Origin: Theodoxus fluviatilis
Taxonomy: Eukaryota > Mollusca > Gastropoda > Cycloneritida > Neritidae
Assembly: GCA_034096865.1 (NCBI GenBank)
Contig: JAWQFJ010028312.1
Location: 95,001 to 159,000, forward strand
Length of the DNA stretch: 64,000 nt
Reading direction: 5' to 3'
Positions 42,401 through 53,520 of the stretch are shown here, piece after piece (position 1 is the stretch's first letter; every line of letters starts with the position of its first letter). The notes under the pieces are model-generated. The model was not told the origin of the DNA. It was given only the letters and a program-made list of their open reading frames with translations, and did no database searches. The position numbers were made by a program, and so were the translations under genes.

Positions 42401-42975
42401 CACCCACTGCTGTACAAACCTATTTCACCCACTGCTGTACAAACCTATTTCACCCACTGCTGTACAAACCTATTGCACCCACTGCTGTACAAACCTATTT
42501 CACTGCTGTACAAACCTATTTCACCCACTGCTGTACAAACCTATTTTACCCACTGCTGTACAAACCTATTTCGCCCACTGCTGTACAAACCTATTGCACC
42601 CACTGCTGTACAAACCTATTTCACCCACTGCTGTACAAACCTATTTCACCCGCTGCTGTACAAACCTATTTCACCTACTGCTGTACAAACCTATTGCACC
42701 CACTGCTGAACAAACCTATTTCACCCACTGCTGTACAAACCTATTGCACCCACTGCTGTACAAACCTATTTCACCCACTGCTGTACAAACCTATTTCACC
42801 CGCTGCTGTACAAACCTATTGCACTCACTGCTGTACATACCTATTGCACCCACTGCTGTACAAACCTATTGCACCCACTGCTGTACAAACCTATTTCACC
42901 CGCTGCTGTACAAACCTATTGCACCCACTGCTGTACAAACCTATTGCACCCACTGCTGTACAAACCTATTGCACA
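39428..42975. repeat. 25-bp minisatellite, about 140 units
   Basis: Unit CCCACTGCTGTACAAACCTA plus TTGCA or TTTCA. Two main variable positions (A/G in CCCACTG versus CCCGCTG, and G/T in TTGCA versus TTTCA) occur in mixed order. Two shortened units lacking CACCC lie near 40,431 and 42,503. Because 25 is not a multiple of 3, all three forward frames stay open and give a spurious repeated protein of up to about 1,060 residues. It ends 45 bases from the donor of the exon at 43,021. Confidence 0.98.
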
Positions 42976-43020
42976 ACACACAGGTCATGGAAAACTAGTT
43001 GTCTGGCAGCAACATCTCAC

Positions 43021-43241
43021 CCTGAAGCCCTCCAGGAGATCCCGTGAGGCCATGGACAGATCAGCATCGTCCTCCATGACAGGGAGGATGGACTTTTGCT
43101 CCTGAGGCTCCGTGGTGCTGGCATTAGGTTCTATGGAAGCGCGGAAGGTGGTCTGCCCAGGAACACCAGTCTCGTTAACGGTGGAGATCATGGTGGAGAC
43201 CGAGACCACGCTGATGGCACTGATGTCACCAAACTCCCGAC
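43021..43241 (-). CDS. TOPBP1: TOPBP1-like exon: acidic linker leading into BRCT3
   Basis: A 221-base exon (two leading bases plus 73 codons) between TTGTACCACCTGCAG and CAGG|GTGAGA. The peptide starts REFGDISAISVVSVSTMIST, continues as a Ser/Thr/Glu-rich linker (ILPVMEDDADLSMASRD) and ends DLLEGFR, the first residues of BRCT3. It is in phase with 38,417-38,490 across the intron that contains the 25-bp array. Upstream exons for BRCT0-2 were not identified in the window. Confidence 0.7.
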
Positions 43242-44353
43242 CTGCAGGTGGTACAAGGCTGTTATGGGTATATAGGATAAAACATTCATATGTGGATACA
43301 GAATGGTGTGCTTTTAATCTGCAGTTTACATTCCTAAAGGAGTTGACATGTTGCAGGAATGAAAATCAGCGAAGCCTGAAGATAAGGAACAACTGGAAAC
43401 AGGTGGAGAAATAAAAATAATTTTTAAATGGCAATAGTTTTAATTAAATAAAAAAATTCAAGATGACATTTGTTTATGCAGAACAAATCATTATCTGATA
43501 AGCAAATACTATGACACACAGGCAGCTGAGGTAAGGAACGCATGACAGCTCGGGTCCTGGGTATTTGCTCATTGGGAATAGTGTGGATTTCACTTCCAAA
43601 GTCCTTCCTGTTTTCAACTAATTGCATCCTCTTCTTTCTCATCTTTGACAGTTGACCCTTGAAACACTTCAGTATGTTCACTACTGGGGCCACAGTCTAA
43701 TAAGACTTCAACAAGTCCAAGTATTGCAGCAAGATGCAATCCAGTACATTTCAAACAAGTACTTGGATAGGAAAATGCTTGACAATGATGAAGCAGCCCT
43801 CAATTTCTGAGAGACAAATACAGTAGTCCCTGTGACGAGAGGACACCATTGGGGGAGTCTAAAGGTGTCCCCACATGACAGGTGTCCCCTCCTCAGAGGG
43901 ATCTGATGATCATGAAAGTACATGTCATTGAAACAGCTGATTGGCTTCATATGTTATGTGCATATGGACAACAAGAGCCACCAATCAACTTGTTTGACAT
44001 GTTGACCCTTTCAAGTTCAGTTGTTAAAATTCATTAAGGTGCTCATGTGTTAAGTTAGTAAAAGTTGGTAAAATTGGCAGGGTTCAACATGTGCTACCCA
44101 TCAACTGAGGCCCAGCTACATGTAAAGGAATGGACTGGATGGGTTCATTCCAGAATGTTCCTTTGAGATCGTAGTACTACTACTTACTAGTAGGTTGCGG
44201 CAGTCAAAATTTGGTTATGAAATGAGAATTTATGTGTTGATGTATATTTGAAGAACAATTAGAAAAACAAGCAAAACACCCCCCCAAAAAGCGGATACCT
44301 TTATTGGTTCCTGAGATATTGGCATTTTAAGATATGCGCTGTCGCGATGCCCT
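43242..44353. other. Upstream intron or intergenic DNA
   Basis: Apart from the ankyrin-like remnant there is a GGTGTCCCC-type short repeat at 43,838-43,895. No exon of TOPBP1 recognised. Confidence 0.5.
43614..43760 (-). pseudogene. Ankyrin-repeat-like coding remnant
   Basis: The minus strand reads CTGLHLAAILGLVEVLLDCG, a close match to the ankyrin consensus (T-x-LHLAA-x-x-G-x2-EV-x2-LL), then an acidic tail and a stop. No clear splice sites bound it, so it may be a decayed exon or captured fragment. Confidence 0.45.
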
Positions 44354-44357
44354 TTAA

Positions 44358-45468
44358 CTCATTGCTTACGCAGGGATAGCATTAGGAAATTTACCTCTGT
44401 ACGCAGTGTTTTTTTAAGTTTTCAAAAAATCGTACAAAGTCCAAATTTTGAATAACTGTTTAATATTTGGTACCACAAGAAAGAAAATCATTTGCACTTT
44501 CTAGCTGAAGTGCTGGATAGTTACAATATGCAGTAAGAAAATTGGGGAAATTTGTTTTTTAACACCATGTACATGCAATTTTGATTTTCTTTTTTTTTAC
44601 ACCTAATGTATTGTACTAATAGTCAAGAGATAGATTTTGCACAACAGTTCTGAAATCAGTATTTCCACATCAAACTATATTGATGAATGATTGACTACAG
44701 GATAAAAAAATGCTTGAAAATGATTTTTTTTAGCAAGTCAGAGAGGTGAAATCAGAAAATATACACTTACTCACTGCAATCTGTCTCTGTTTGAATAGAA
44801 GAAAAGTCTCAAATGACCTGAGAGAAAGAAGGCGCCCTACTCGGCATAGTCCTCTTTTGTGTGGTACAGTTCATTGGAGGAGTAGAGAAGGTTTTCGTCA
44901 TCCTCTGCATCCGAATCGATGTCTGTGTCTGCTGTAAAAACCGTTTCTATCTCTTCCTCTCTTTCTGACTCGACGGCGACGAAGTCAATTCGTTTTCGCT
45001 GTTTCAGCCACGAAATCGATTCGTCTTCGCTGTCAGCCACCGCTTCATTCTCGTTGACTGGGACTATTTCCGCATCAGAATCATTAAGATCTTCTTCAGA
45101 AGTCCAATATCCACCTAGATCTTCAATATCAGACCCTTCTTCCATCCACACTTCTAATACTTCGTCATTTTCATCACCGCTCGATCACCTTCGACAACGC
45201 GACGCCATGTCGACAACCGCGAAAACGCGACGTAGGGTGAGCGTAGCTTCTACTACATCTAGCTTTCTCACGGGGACTATACTAAAGAAAAGGTAACTCC
45301 AGCGAACACACACTGGATAGAGAATAAAGAGCTGTACGATTTACTTCCCTTGAAACAGACACGGAGATAGGAAAAATTCATTACGGCGACCGCAACACGT
45401 AGTTGAGCTGCGTAGCCAAAGGGTGTTGGCGTCATTGCAACACGTGCTTGCGCTGCGTAAGCAATGAG
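44358..45468 (-). mobile_element. piggyBac-like deletion derivative
   Basis: CTCATTGCTTACGCAG at the left and CTGCGTAAGCAATGAG at the right are exact 16-bp inverted repeats, each bordered outside by TTAA (44,354-44,357 and 45,469-45,472), the piggyBac target duplication. The only coding trace is the acidic N-terminus on the minus strand. About 1.1 kb, so the catalytic domain has been deleted. Confidence 0.85.
44837..45151 (-). pseudogene. piggyBac-like transposase N-terminus
   Basis: MWMEEGSDIEDLGGYWTSEE followed by about 80 more residues rich in Asp, Glu and Ser (for example DIDSDAEDDENLLYSS), the typical acidic N-terminal region before the DDE domain. It ends without that domain. Confidence 0.6.
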
Positions 45469-45472
45469 TTAA

Positions 45473-46308
45473 AACTGAACAAGAAGGGCAAAGCCCATAC
45501 GACTCACATGCTTGACCTTGACCTTTATATGACCTTGACCTTCAGGTGACCTTCAAGGTCAAACAACTAAACCTACCAATGACATCATACACTAAAAAAT
45601 GCTTTACACATTTTTCCTACCAAAATACATGTGGCCTTGACCCAAGGTCAAGGTCATCCAAGGTCATGCAACACAAAGCTGTTAATTCAAGACATAGGAA
45701 GCACAATGGTGCTTATTGGCACTTTCTACCATGAGATATGGTCACTTTTAGTGGTTCACTACCCCATTTTGGTCACATTTCATAAGGGTCAAAGCGACCT
45801 TGACCTTGATGATATGTGACCAAATGTGTCTCATGATAAAAGTATAACATGTTTACTACAATGTTATGAAGTTTGGAAGAGTTATCTTCCATAGTTCAGG
45901 GTCAAGGTCACTTCAAAATATGTATATATACAATCCAACTTTAAAGAGCTCCTGTGACCTTGAAGCAAGGTCAATTAAACTGGTATCAAAAGATAGGGAT
46001 TACTTTGCCCTATACACCATATATAGGTCAGGTATCCAATCTCAAAAACCTCACAGAAAATTGGGAAAATGAGAAAAAAGGCTGTTTTTAGACAACATTT
46101 ATGGCCCCTGCGACCTTGACCTTGAGGCAAGGTCAAGTCACTAGGTATGTTTTTTGAGGCCTTGTCATCATACACCATCATGCCAAATTGGGTGTTGATA
46201 GACTTAATAGTCTCCGAGAAAAATCCAACATTAAAGTTTTTTACGGACGCCTGGATGGACGACACGGGTGAGTACATAGACTCACTTTTGCTTCGCATGT
46301 GAGTCAAA
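45473..46308 (+). repeat. GACC element, copy D (complete)
   Basis: Runs from AACAAGAAGGGCAAAGCCCA to TTTTGCTTCGCATGTGAGTC with all internal blocks. Its start immediately follows the right TTAA of the piggyBac element. The uninterrupted ACCATATATAGGTCAGG site here is the reference for the insertion in copy C. Confidence 0.92.
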
Positions 46309-47944
46309 AATGGGGCAACTTTAACAGCATAAAGCTACTACATAATAATGGCTTAGTCAATTCAGCTTTTGAGAATCAGTTCTCAGCAACCAGGAATAGC
46401 AATAAATCATTGTTTCAACACTCTAGTCTCATATTTGTTTAACCAGCAAGGCAAAACTGCACGGGGGGGGGGGGGGGGGGGGGGGGGCGGCCATGTTTAG
46501 GCTATCACAGAATTGAATTTCTTTCAAGCAGCTGTCTGAAACTTCCAGATCTTACAAACAAACATGCATTGAACAAGCCCATTTTTTAATGAGATTATTG
46601 CAATAAGTTTTTGACAAATTAACTGCCAAAGTCAGGAAAAACATCAATTTGACCAGCGTCCGGACGCTCATATGTAAAGCTTCATAACTATTGAACTGTA
46701 TAAAGTATCTTTACCAAATTTTGAGACATTGCACATTATGCATGTATGTACATTCCTACATAATGTGGAATTGAAAGCGGGGAAAATATGAAAAATAAGG
46801 AAAAAAGTCATTTAAAAAAATATTAAAGTTGGATGTTTCCGTCTGTGCACACACAGCTGTTATAACTTTTGAACCAATTGATGGATTTACCTCAAATTTG
46901 AAAGCAAATGAAAAAAATAACATGGTTTGCTCTTATGGACACTGAAAAAGGACAATTGTTCTGAAAGGAACCCCTTCAGGCTTCAGCACCGAGCAAGGCT
47001 CCACCCCCCACCCCACCCAAAAAAAGAGTTAGCAAGCAAGCAAGAACAGACTGTCATTTCAATTTACAGCAAATTTTCAACTAAGTACTCCTTAAAATGA
47101 TGATACTTTTGTCCCAAATTGTCTGGTGCTTTAACAATGAACGCACGCTGAATGTGGTAATCGAGAAAACATGATGCTTCATGTTGTCAGACTCAAGAGT
47201 GGTGAAACTTTCCAAAATCAGTATCAATGTTCACATGCACAGTTACAATTGCCCACTATCAGTATTACCTATGTCCAGACCTGGGTGAACCAAATTTTGC
47301 CTCTGCGTACTCACTGGTTCAGATATGTGCATTTTGTTAAAACTGTGCGTATTTTTTGCGCTGACCGACAATTTCAAAAATGCCGCTTTTGGTTTGCATA
47401 CAAAGAGGCAATGCAAGTGAAGAGTTAACTCCCCCTTGAGCACACACACACTCGATCTGCCTTATGGTGGTCGATAGCGCTCAGCCTAGGCCGCACCCGC
47501 CTGACTGACTTTGCTTGTCTGCTGACTTTCACTGTAGTTACTGTTACACTGTTTATGTTCGCAACTAGAGCATCACACACACAGTATTCAAACGTATCCA
47601 AGCGGCTAAACAATCAAAATCACAATTCAACTGCGCAAATTAATCTTCTCTGAAGAAACGGTGATGCTACCGAAACGCATACAATCAAAAGTTTGAGCAG
47701 CAGTCGAAGGCAAAAGGAATGCTAGAAAGGGTTCTGTCAAAGAGTTCTGGGAGCACAGGGCAGCCGTAGTGCTGCAGATAACCGAATAAATAAACACGAA
47801 CAATGTGGAGCAATCACACTGCCAAAAGTGCGGTGGTCACTGGCCCTAGGCCTGTGGAACCCGCAGTCACTCTCCGCATTCATCTCGCGACCTGGATGAG
47901 GTAAGGACACAGAAGACATTGCTTCACCTAAACCTGGACGTGGT
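46309..47944. other. Non-coding interval
   Basis: G-run at 46,461-46,487. AT-rich to 47,100, then mixed sequence. No gene recognised; short frames only. Confidence 0.5.
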
Positions 47945-48002
47945 ACTTTTTGTCACATCAGCGTTGGGCCCTGGAGTTAGGGCGTAGGGACCACCCGTTG
48001 AG
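47945..48002 (-). repeat. Second copy of the 45-bp dispersed sequence
   Basis: GGGCCCTGGAGTTAGGGCG and GGGACCACCCGTTGAG match 23,190-23,232. Confidence 0.7.
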
Positions 48003-48070
48003 AGTCAAACATGGGATGGAGTTATGTTATTGATATATCCAAACACGCAGCTGGATAACCGTACGAGGCC

Positions 48071-48106
48071 GTACGGCTACCTACAAAATAATTTCGGTAG
48101 CCGTAC
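48071..48106. repeat. Perfect short hairpin
   Basis: GTACGGCTACC and GGTAGCCGTAC separated by 14 bases. Confidence 0.7.
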
Positions 48107-48243
48107 CGCAGGGCTACGGAACCTCTTCCAAAAAAATTTGCTTACCATATATATCCTCCAGGAACTTGAAGTGATCAAGCCTATGACTTTCAGTACAGTG
48201 CATGTTGGATAAAACAACCAAGAAATACACACACACAAACATG

Positions 48244-48345
<102 letters not shown>

Positions 48346-48542
48346 AGGTCTAGAATAAGCCTGGTCAAAAGACCAGTATCCATAAGATTAAAAACAATGA
48401 AAATACAGCCAGAGAGCCACGAGAATCAGCGACAGGCCCTGGACGCCTAAGCAAGCCGCAGAATCTACTCTACTCATGGTGACAGTGAGCGTTCTCGCAC
48501 AGACGGAGACTGTGTGTGCCACTCAAACTTTAACGGAAACAG

Positions 48543-48769
48543 GGCCGTATCCAGAACGGCGTATTATTTTAACCCCGATTTATCTCTAAAGTAAACTCAG
48601 ACGATTCCAACTGTCAGTTCCGCTCTCCCTTGGCTGGAAACCAGTATATATAGCAAAGCGCAACCTAGGATCCTCTGACCAGTGTACCTTATCTCACCGA
48701 TCAAGATAACCCGGGGCTAGGGGATAAATCGAGTGTTAAAAAGATAAATCGACGTTCTGGATACAGGCC
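48543..48769. mobile_element. Short MITE with GGCC-GTATCCAGAACG ends
   Basis: GGCCGTATCCAGAACG at the left and CGTTCTGGATACAGGCC at the right are inverted repeats with one extra base. Both inner flanks carry GATTTATC or its complement. About 227 bases; no clear target duplication. Confidence 0.65.
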
Positions 48770-49107
48770 ACGCGTGCCAGGCGTGGACTTGTATCGCGCG
48801 AAATTGCACATTTACGAATACGCAAAAGCTGCATTTTTTCAGCTTATTTTTTCAGAGGCATGCGTAATTTTCGTATTCCATTTTTTCTCGCGTATTAATA
48901 CGCAAAATTCGTACGGGTACCCAGGTCTGCATTATGTCTGATTTCTAAGAAGTCCTCAAAATGTCTGACTGACATGGTGAGCACAGGACTTAATTATTCA
49001 AAAGAAAAGCACAACCTTCATGTAGAGTTCTATAACTGCACTGCAATAAGCTGGGGCCACCTGTTCATCATAATCTTTTGCAAAGAGTAACAGCTGGTAG
49101 AAAGAGC
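48770..49107. other. Non-coding interval
   Basis: Contains short inverted words around ATACGCAAAA / TTCGTATT at 48,815-48,910 but no gene. Confidence 0.5.
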
Positions 49108-49365
49108 AAGAACAAGAAGGGCAAAGCCCACACGACTCACATGCTGAAAGGATGTGAAAAATGGCTGTTTTTTAGACAACATTTACGGCCCCTGCGACCT
49201 TGACCTTGAAGCAAGGTCAAGTCACTATGTATGTTTTTTGACGTCATCATACACAATCATGCCAAATTGGTTGTTGATAGACTTAATAGTCTCTCCGAGA
49301 AAAATCCAACGTTAAGGTTTTTACGGATGACAGGACGCCGGGATGCCCGGACGGACGACACGGGT
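49108..49365 (+). repeat. GACC element, copy E (internally deleted)
   Basis: The left signature AAGAAGGGCAAAGCCCACAC joins directly to the 3' third of the family near GAAAAATGGCTGTTTTTTAG; the middle is missing. The right end is cut at the CCGG region. Confidence 0.85.
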
Positions 49366-49429
49366 GACCTAGAATTAAAGTATAACATGTGTACTACAAT
49401 GTTATGAAAGTTTGGAGGGGTCGATCTTT

Positions 49430-49862
49430 TTTACCGGAATCCACCGGAATCCACGGAATCCACAGGAATCCAACCGGAATCCACCGGAATCCACAGGAAT
49501 CCACCGGAATCCACCGGAATCCATCGAAATCCACCGGAATCAAGCTGGATTCCGTGGATTTCGGTAAATAAAGAAGTTAAATACCCAAATCCGCCGAATT
49601 CGGTATTTATTTACCGGAATACAGTGGATTTCGGTATTTACAATCTAAACATCGAAATCCGCGGATTTCGGTAAATACATTGTAAATACCGAAATCCACT
49701 TGATTCCGGTAAATATATACCAAATCCGCGATTTCCGTATTATATTAGCGGATTTCGGTATTTAAATCTAAATATCGAAATCCGGATTTTGGTAAATAAA
49801 TCTCGAATCCATGGTAAATAAATCGCCATGGATTCGAGATTTATTTACCGAAACCGTGGATT

Positions 49863-49895
<33 letters not shown>

Positions 49896-50366
49896 CACAC
49901 ACACACACACAAACACACCACACGCACACACACACACCACACACACACATACACACACACACACACTTTACTCAACTGTAGATATCTGAAGTTTCAGCAA
50001 CTGTAACAATTGAATTTTCGGGAAATATGTGGATTTCGGGAAATAAAGTATTTATGTCCGAAATCGCCATGGATTTCGAGATTTATTTACCGAAATCCGT
50101 GGATATCGATATTTAGATTATAAATACCGAAATCCGCTAAATTAAATACGGAAATCGGCGGATTTTGGTATATATTTACCGGAATCCAGTGGATTTCGGT
50201 ATTTACAATGTAAACAACGAAATCCACGGTGGATTTCGATATTTATTTACCGAAATCCGCGGATTTCGATGTTTAGATTGTAAATACCGAAATCCACTGT
50301 ATTCCGGAAATAAATACCGAAAACGGCGGATTTGGGTATTTAATTCTTTATTTACCGAAATCCAGG
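49430..50366. repeat. Field of GGAATCC and palindromic CCGAAATCC/GGATTTCGG repeats
   Basis: 49,434-49,550 is a roughly 10-11-bp tandem repeat of CCGGAATCCA. From 49,550 on, ATTTACCGAAATCC and GGATTTCGGTAAAT occur again and again in both orientations, so the region is dense in short palindromes spaced by TA-rich segments. A CA microsatellite (49,866-49,969) interrupts it. No coding function is apparent. It is bounded on both sides by GACC element fragments. Confidence 0.85.
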
Positions 50367-50367
50367 G

Positions 50368-51138
50368 GACCTTCAAGGTCAAGGTCAAACAACTAAACCT
50401 ACCAATGACATCATACACAAAGAAATGCTTTACACATTTTTCCTACCAAAATACATGTGACCTTGACCCAAGGTCAAGGTCATCCAAGGTCTTGCAACAC
50501 AAAGCTGTTAATTCAAGACATAGGAAGCACAATGGTGCTTATTGGCACTTTCTACCATGAGATATAGTCATTTTTAGTGGTTCACTACCCCATTTTGGTC
50601 ACATTTCATAAGGGTCAAAGTGACCTTGACCTTGATGATATGTGACCAAACGTGTCTTATAATAAAAGTATAACATGTGCCCCACATAATTATTAAGTTT
50701 GAAACAGTTATCTTTCATAGTTCAGGGTCAAGGTCACTTCAAAATATGTATACAATCCAACTTTGAAGAGCTCCTGTGACCTTGACCTTAAAGCAAGCTC
50801 AATCAAAATGGTATCAAAAGATAGGGCTTACTTTGTCCTATATACTATATATAGGTAAGGTATCCAATCTCAAAAACGTCAGAGACAATTGAGAAAATGT
50901 GAAAAATGACTGTTTTTTATACAACATTTATTGCTCGTGCGACCTTGACCTTGAAGCAAGGACAAGTCACTGTGTATGTTTTTTGAGGCCTTGTCATCAT
51001 ACACCATCATGCCACATTTGGTATTGATAGACTTAATAGTCTCCGAGAAAAATCCAACGTTAAAGTTTTTGGACGCCCGGACGCTCGGACGGACGAAAAG
51101 GGTGAGTACATAGACTCACTTTTGCTTCGCATGTGAGT
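50368..51138 (+). repeat. GACC element, copy F
   Basis: Starts at ACCTTCAAGGTCAAGGTCAA and runs to CTTCGCATGTGAGTC. Only the extreme left signature is missing, replaced by the palindromic field. Confidence 0.9.
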
Positions 51139-52440
51139 CAATAAACGAATAAACGTTCTCCTGCAAGAATGGTTGAATTGACGGTTATTGACACGAACAG
51201 AGAAATGAATTAACAATATCTACCACAACTTTTGTATTTCTGACTCATCGGCCGAGATCGACTACATCAATCAATCTAGTTCTGAATACAGCTATATACG
51301 TTCATAAAATGAAGAGTTCAGGGAAATCAACTTGGAATAAAGTCACCGGTTGGCACTAAACATCTACAACAAGGAAACAAATTCCTGCACAAGTATGATG
51401 ATATAATTGAAGGGTATGTAAAGTAGATACGTGCATTTGCGTAAATATGTGAATAAGCAAAGACACACCCAAAGCAGAAAAGAAGGTGAGTGACAGCTAG
51501 AAATCCCAGTCCTTTCTCTACTGATGCAGAACGATTTCACGGACACAAGAATCTATCCCTTGAAGGCAATGGAAAATGTATCCGTATTAGTACAGAAAGC
51601 TTCAGCGTGTTGACTCGAGACGGTGCCTTTGCTGAGCTCTCTGCGAGATTAAGAAATGACTTTAACTGACACGTCCAAGTCCACAGCTGAGGAAGGCTGC
51701 CGGATGTACATGGAAAGCTCTTGAGAGGTAGGTTTGTATTGTTGGAGAGAGAGGTATGAAAAGTCTATCATGTCCAAGTTTGTTCTCCCACCTCCTGTCC
51801 CTTGTCCCAATCCTCGACAGTGCAGACACCTCACAGCTTGGCGCGCGAATGGTGTGTGCATAAATGGCGTCTATATGGCGTCTAGTGGTTGTATGAGAGA
51901 ATGGCTGTATTCGTGACAGTGATATTTTATTAGTGTCACTTCCCCTCACACTGTTCCTCCTCTCCTTGCATGAACGTGCCCACAGAAGAATCTGCGTTCC
52001 TTTCGGCCATGCAAGCTGCGTTGGTGCTATATTGGCGCGTTGACCAAGATGGCGGTAGCGTCCATCTGAATGACGGCTGCGTCTATCGTTATGGCAAAGG
52101 GCACTTCCTACCAAAGTAGGCAGAAAATTATCCGTCAAACATCATTTTAGTTAATAATAATATGATCACGACGACAAACGTTTCCTAGAGATAAAAACAT
52201 TCAAAAACGTTACTGAGTTAATAGAGCAAACCTACCTTTTTGCAGCGTTTTAGCAATGGTTTGAAGAAGAGCATTCTGAAACGATCTTATAGTTACCACG
52301 TCGAAATGAAATGACAGTGTTGCAAGGGACGGAACTCTGTCCCGACTATAGAAGTTTCGGCATGTGTGACGTCCAAGAATGACGTGACGCAATTTCGTAA
52401 TTTTTTTATCCCTCAAGCCTCGCAAGTTTCAGTCGGCCAT
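51139..52440. other. Non-coding interval
   Basis: Unique, moderately AT-rich DNA. Short frames on both strands show no family resemblance. Confidence 0.5.
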
Positions 52441-52444
52441 AGCA

Positions 52445-52970
52445 TGGGTGGGTGGGGGAGAGGGAGATAGTGGGAGAGGATGTGGTGGGGGAGAGGGAGA
52501 TTTTGGGAGGGGGCGGGAGAGAGGGAGATGCCATGGTGGGAGAGGGTGGGGCGAGGGGGAGAGGGAGATGGTGGGAGGGTTGGGTGGAGGAGAGGGTCAT
52601 GGTGGAAATGGTGGCTTGGAGGAGAGGGAGATGGTGGGAGGAGGTTGGGGAGAGGGAGATGGTGGGAGGGGAGGGGGTGGGGGAGAGGGAGATGCATGGT
52701 GCGAGGGGGTGGGGTGAGGGAGAGGGAGATGGTGAGAGGGGGTGGGGTGGGGGAGAGGGAGATGGTGGGAGAAGAGGGAGATGGTGGAAAGGGATGGGGT
52801 GGGGGAGAGGGAGATGGTGGGAGGGGATGGGGGGGTGGGGGGGGGGGGTGAGGGAGATGGGGTGAGGGGATGGGGGGGGGGGGGAGAGGGAGATGGTGAG
52901 AGGGGATGGGGGGTGGGGGTGGAAGAGGGAGATGGTGTGAGGGGATGGGGTGGGGGAGAGGGAGATTAAA
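52445..52970. repeat. G-rich degenerate minisatellite
   Basis: Units close to GGGGGAGAGGGAGATGGTGG, strongly strand-biased (almost no C). Frames over 100 codons on both strands are compositional artefacts. Runs of three or more G at short spacing could form G-quadruplexes. Confidence 0.9.
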
Positions 52971-52990
52971 CTAGCCGTGCTTTGCAACCA

Positions 52991-53520
52991 CAGGGGCGGG
53001 TTTCAAAATGCGAAGATCTCGGTAGATCTACGCAGATCTCGCCGAATGGGCAGTTTCATTCTTTGCTTGCTCGCGAGCCAATCGTAGACGAGCGTAGATT
53101 GAGCAAGGCAGCTTGAGAGGTGCCTAGCTTTTAAGATTGAAGATGGCGGACAGCATGAGTATAGTGCGCGCCGCCAACTTGGAGACAAAAGTTCGGCGTG
53201 GATGCGTCGACCTGCATTCGATGTGTAAAATGTAAAAGCTTTCACGACCTATTGATGCATTCAACATACACCTTTGAAAAATTAATGCTGTGCATGGCTT
53301 ATATTTTTTTTTGATGGGTTGCTAGTATCTCGAAATAGAGCGTTTTCTGAGTGAACCGGCAACACGTCGGCCATTGAAATGTGGCTAGTTCACCTCTTGT
53401 CGTGACGTCTACGCATGCGCATTAGTTCGTCACGTTGGGTAGTTTCTTTTTTAGCTAGCTCTTACTGCGAAGCAAGATCTTGCGACCAAGATCGACTACC
53501 TATTTTGAAACCCGCCCCTG
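52991..53520. mobile_element. DNA transposon remnant with CAGGGGCGGG ends
   Basis: CAGGGGCGGGTTTCAAAAT and ATTTTGAAACCCGCCCCTG are exact 19-bp inverted repeats. A frame from 53,144 (+) begins MADSMSIVRAANLETKVRRG and breaks off, like a first exon. The segment 53,210-53,385 is shared with 8,588-8,770. The CAGGGG ends suggest hAT, but an 8-bp target duplication was not seen. Confidence 0.65.

Noticed and set aside
39243..43047. Very long open frames (up to about 1,060 codons) with HCCTNLLHPLLYKP repeats
   Set aside because: They come from the 25-bp array; all three frames are open because three units make 75 bases. No start context, splice pattern or family supports a protein.
52406..52987. 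Overlapping frames of 120-190 codons on both strands
   Set aside because: Low-complexity G-rich tract; composition alone keeps the frames open.
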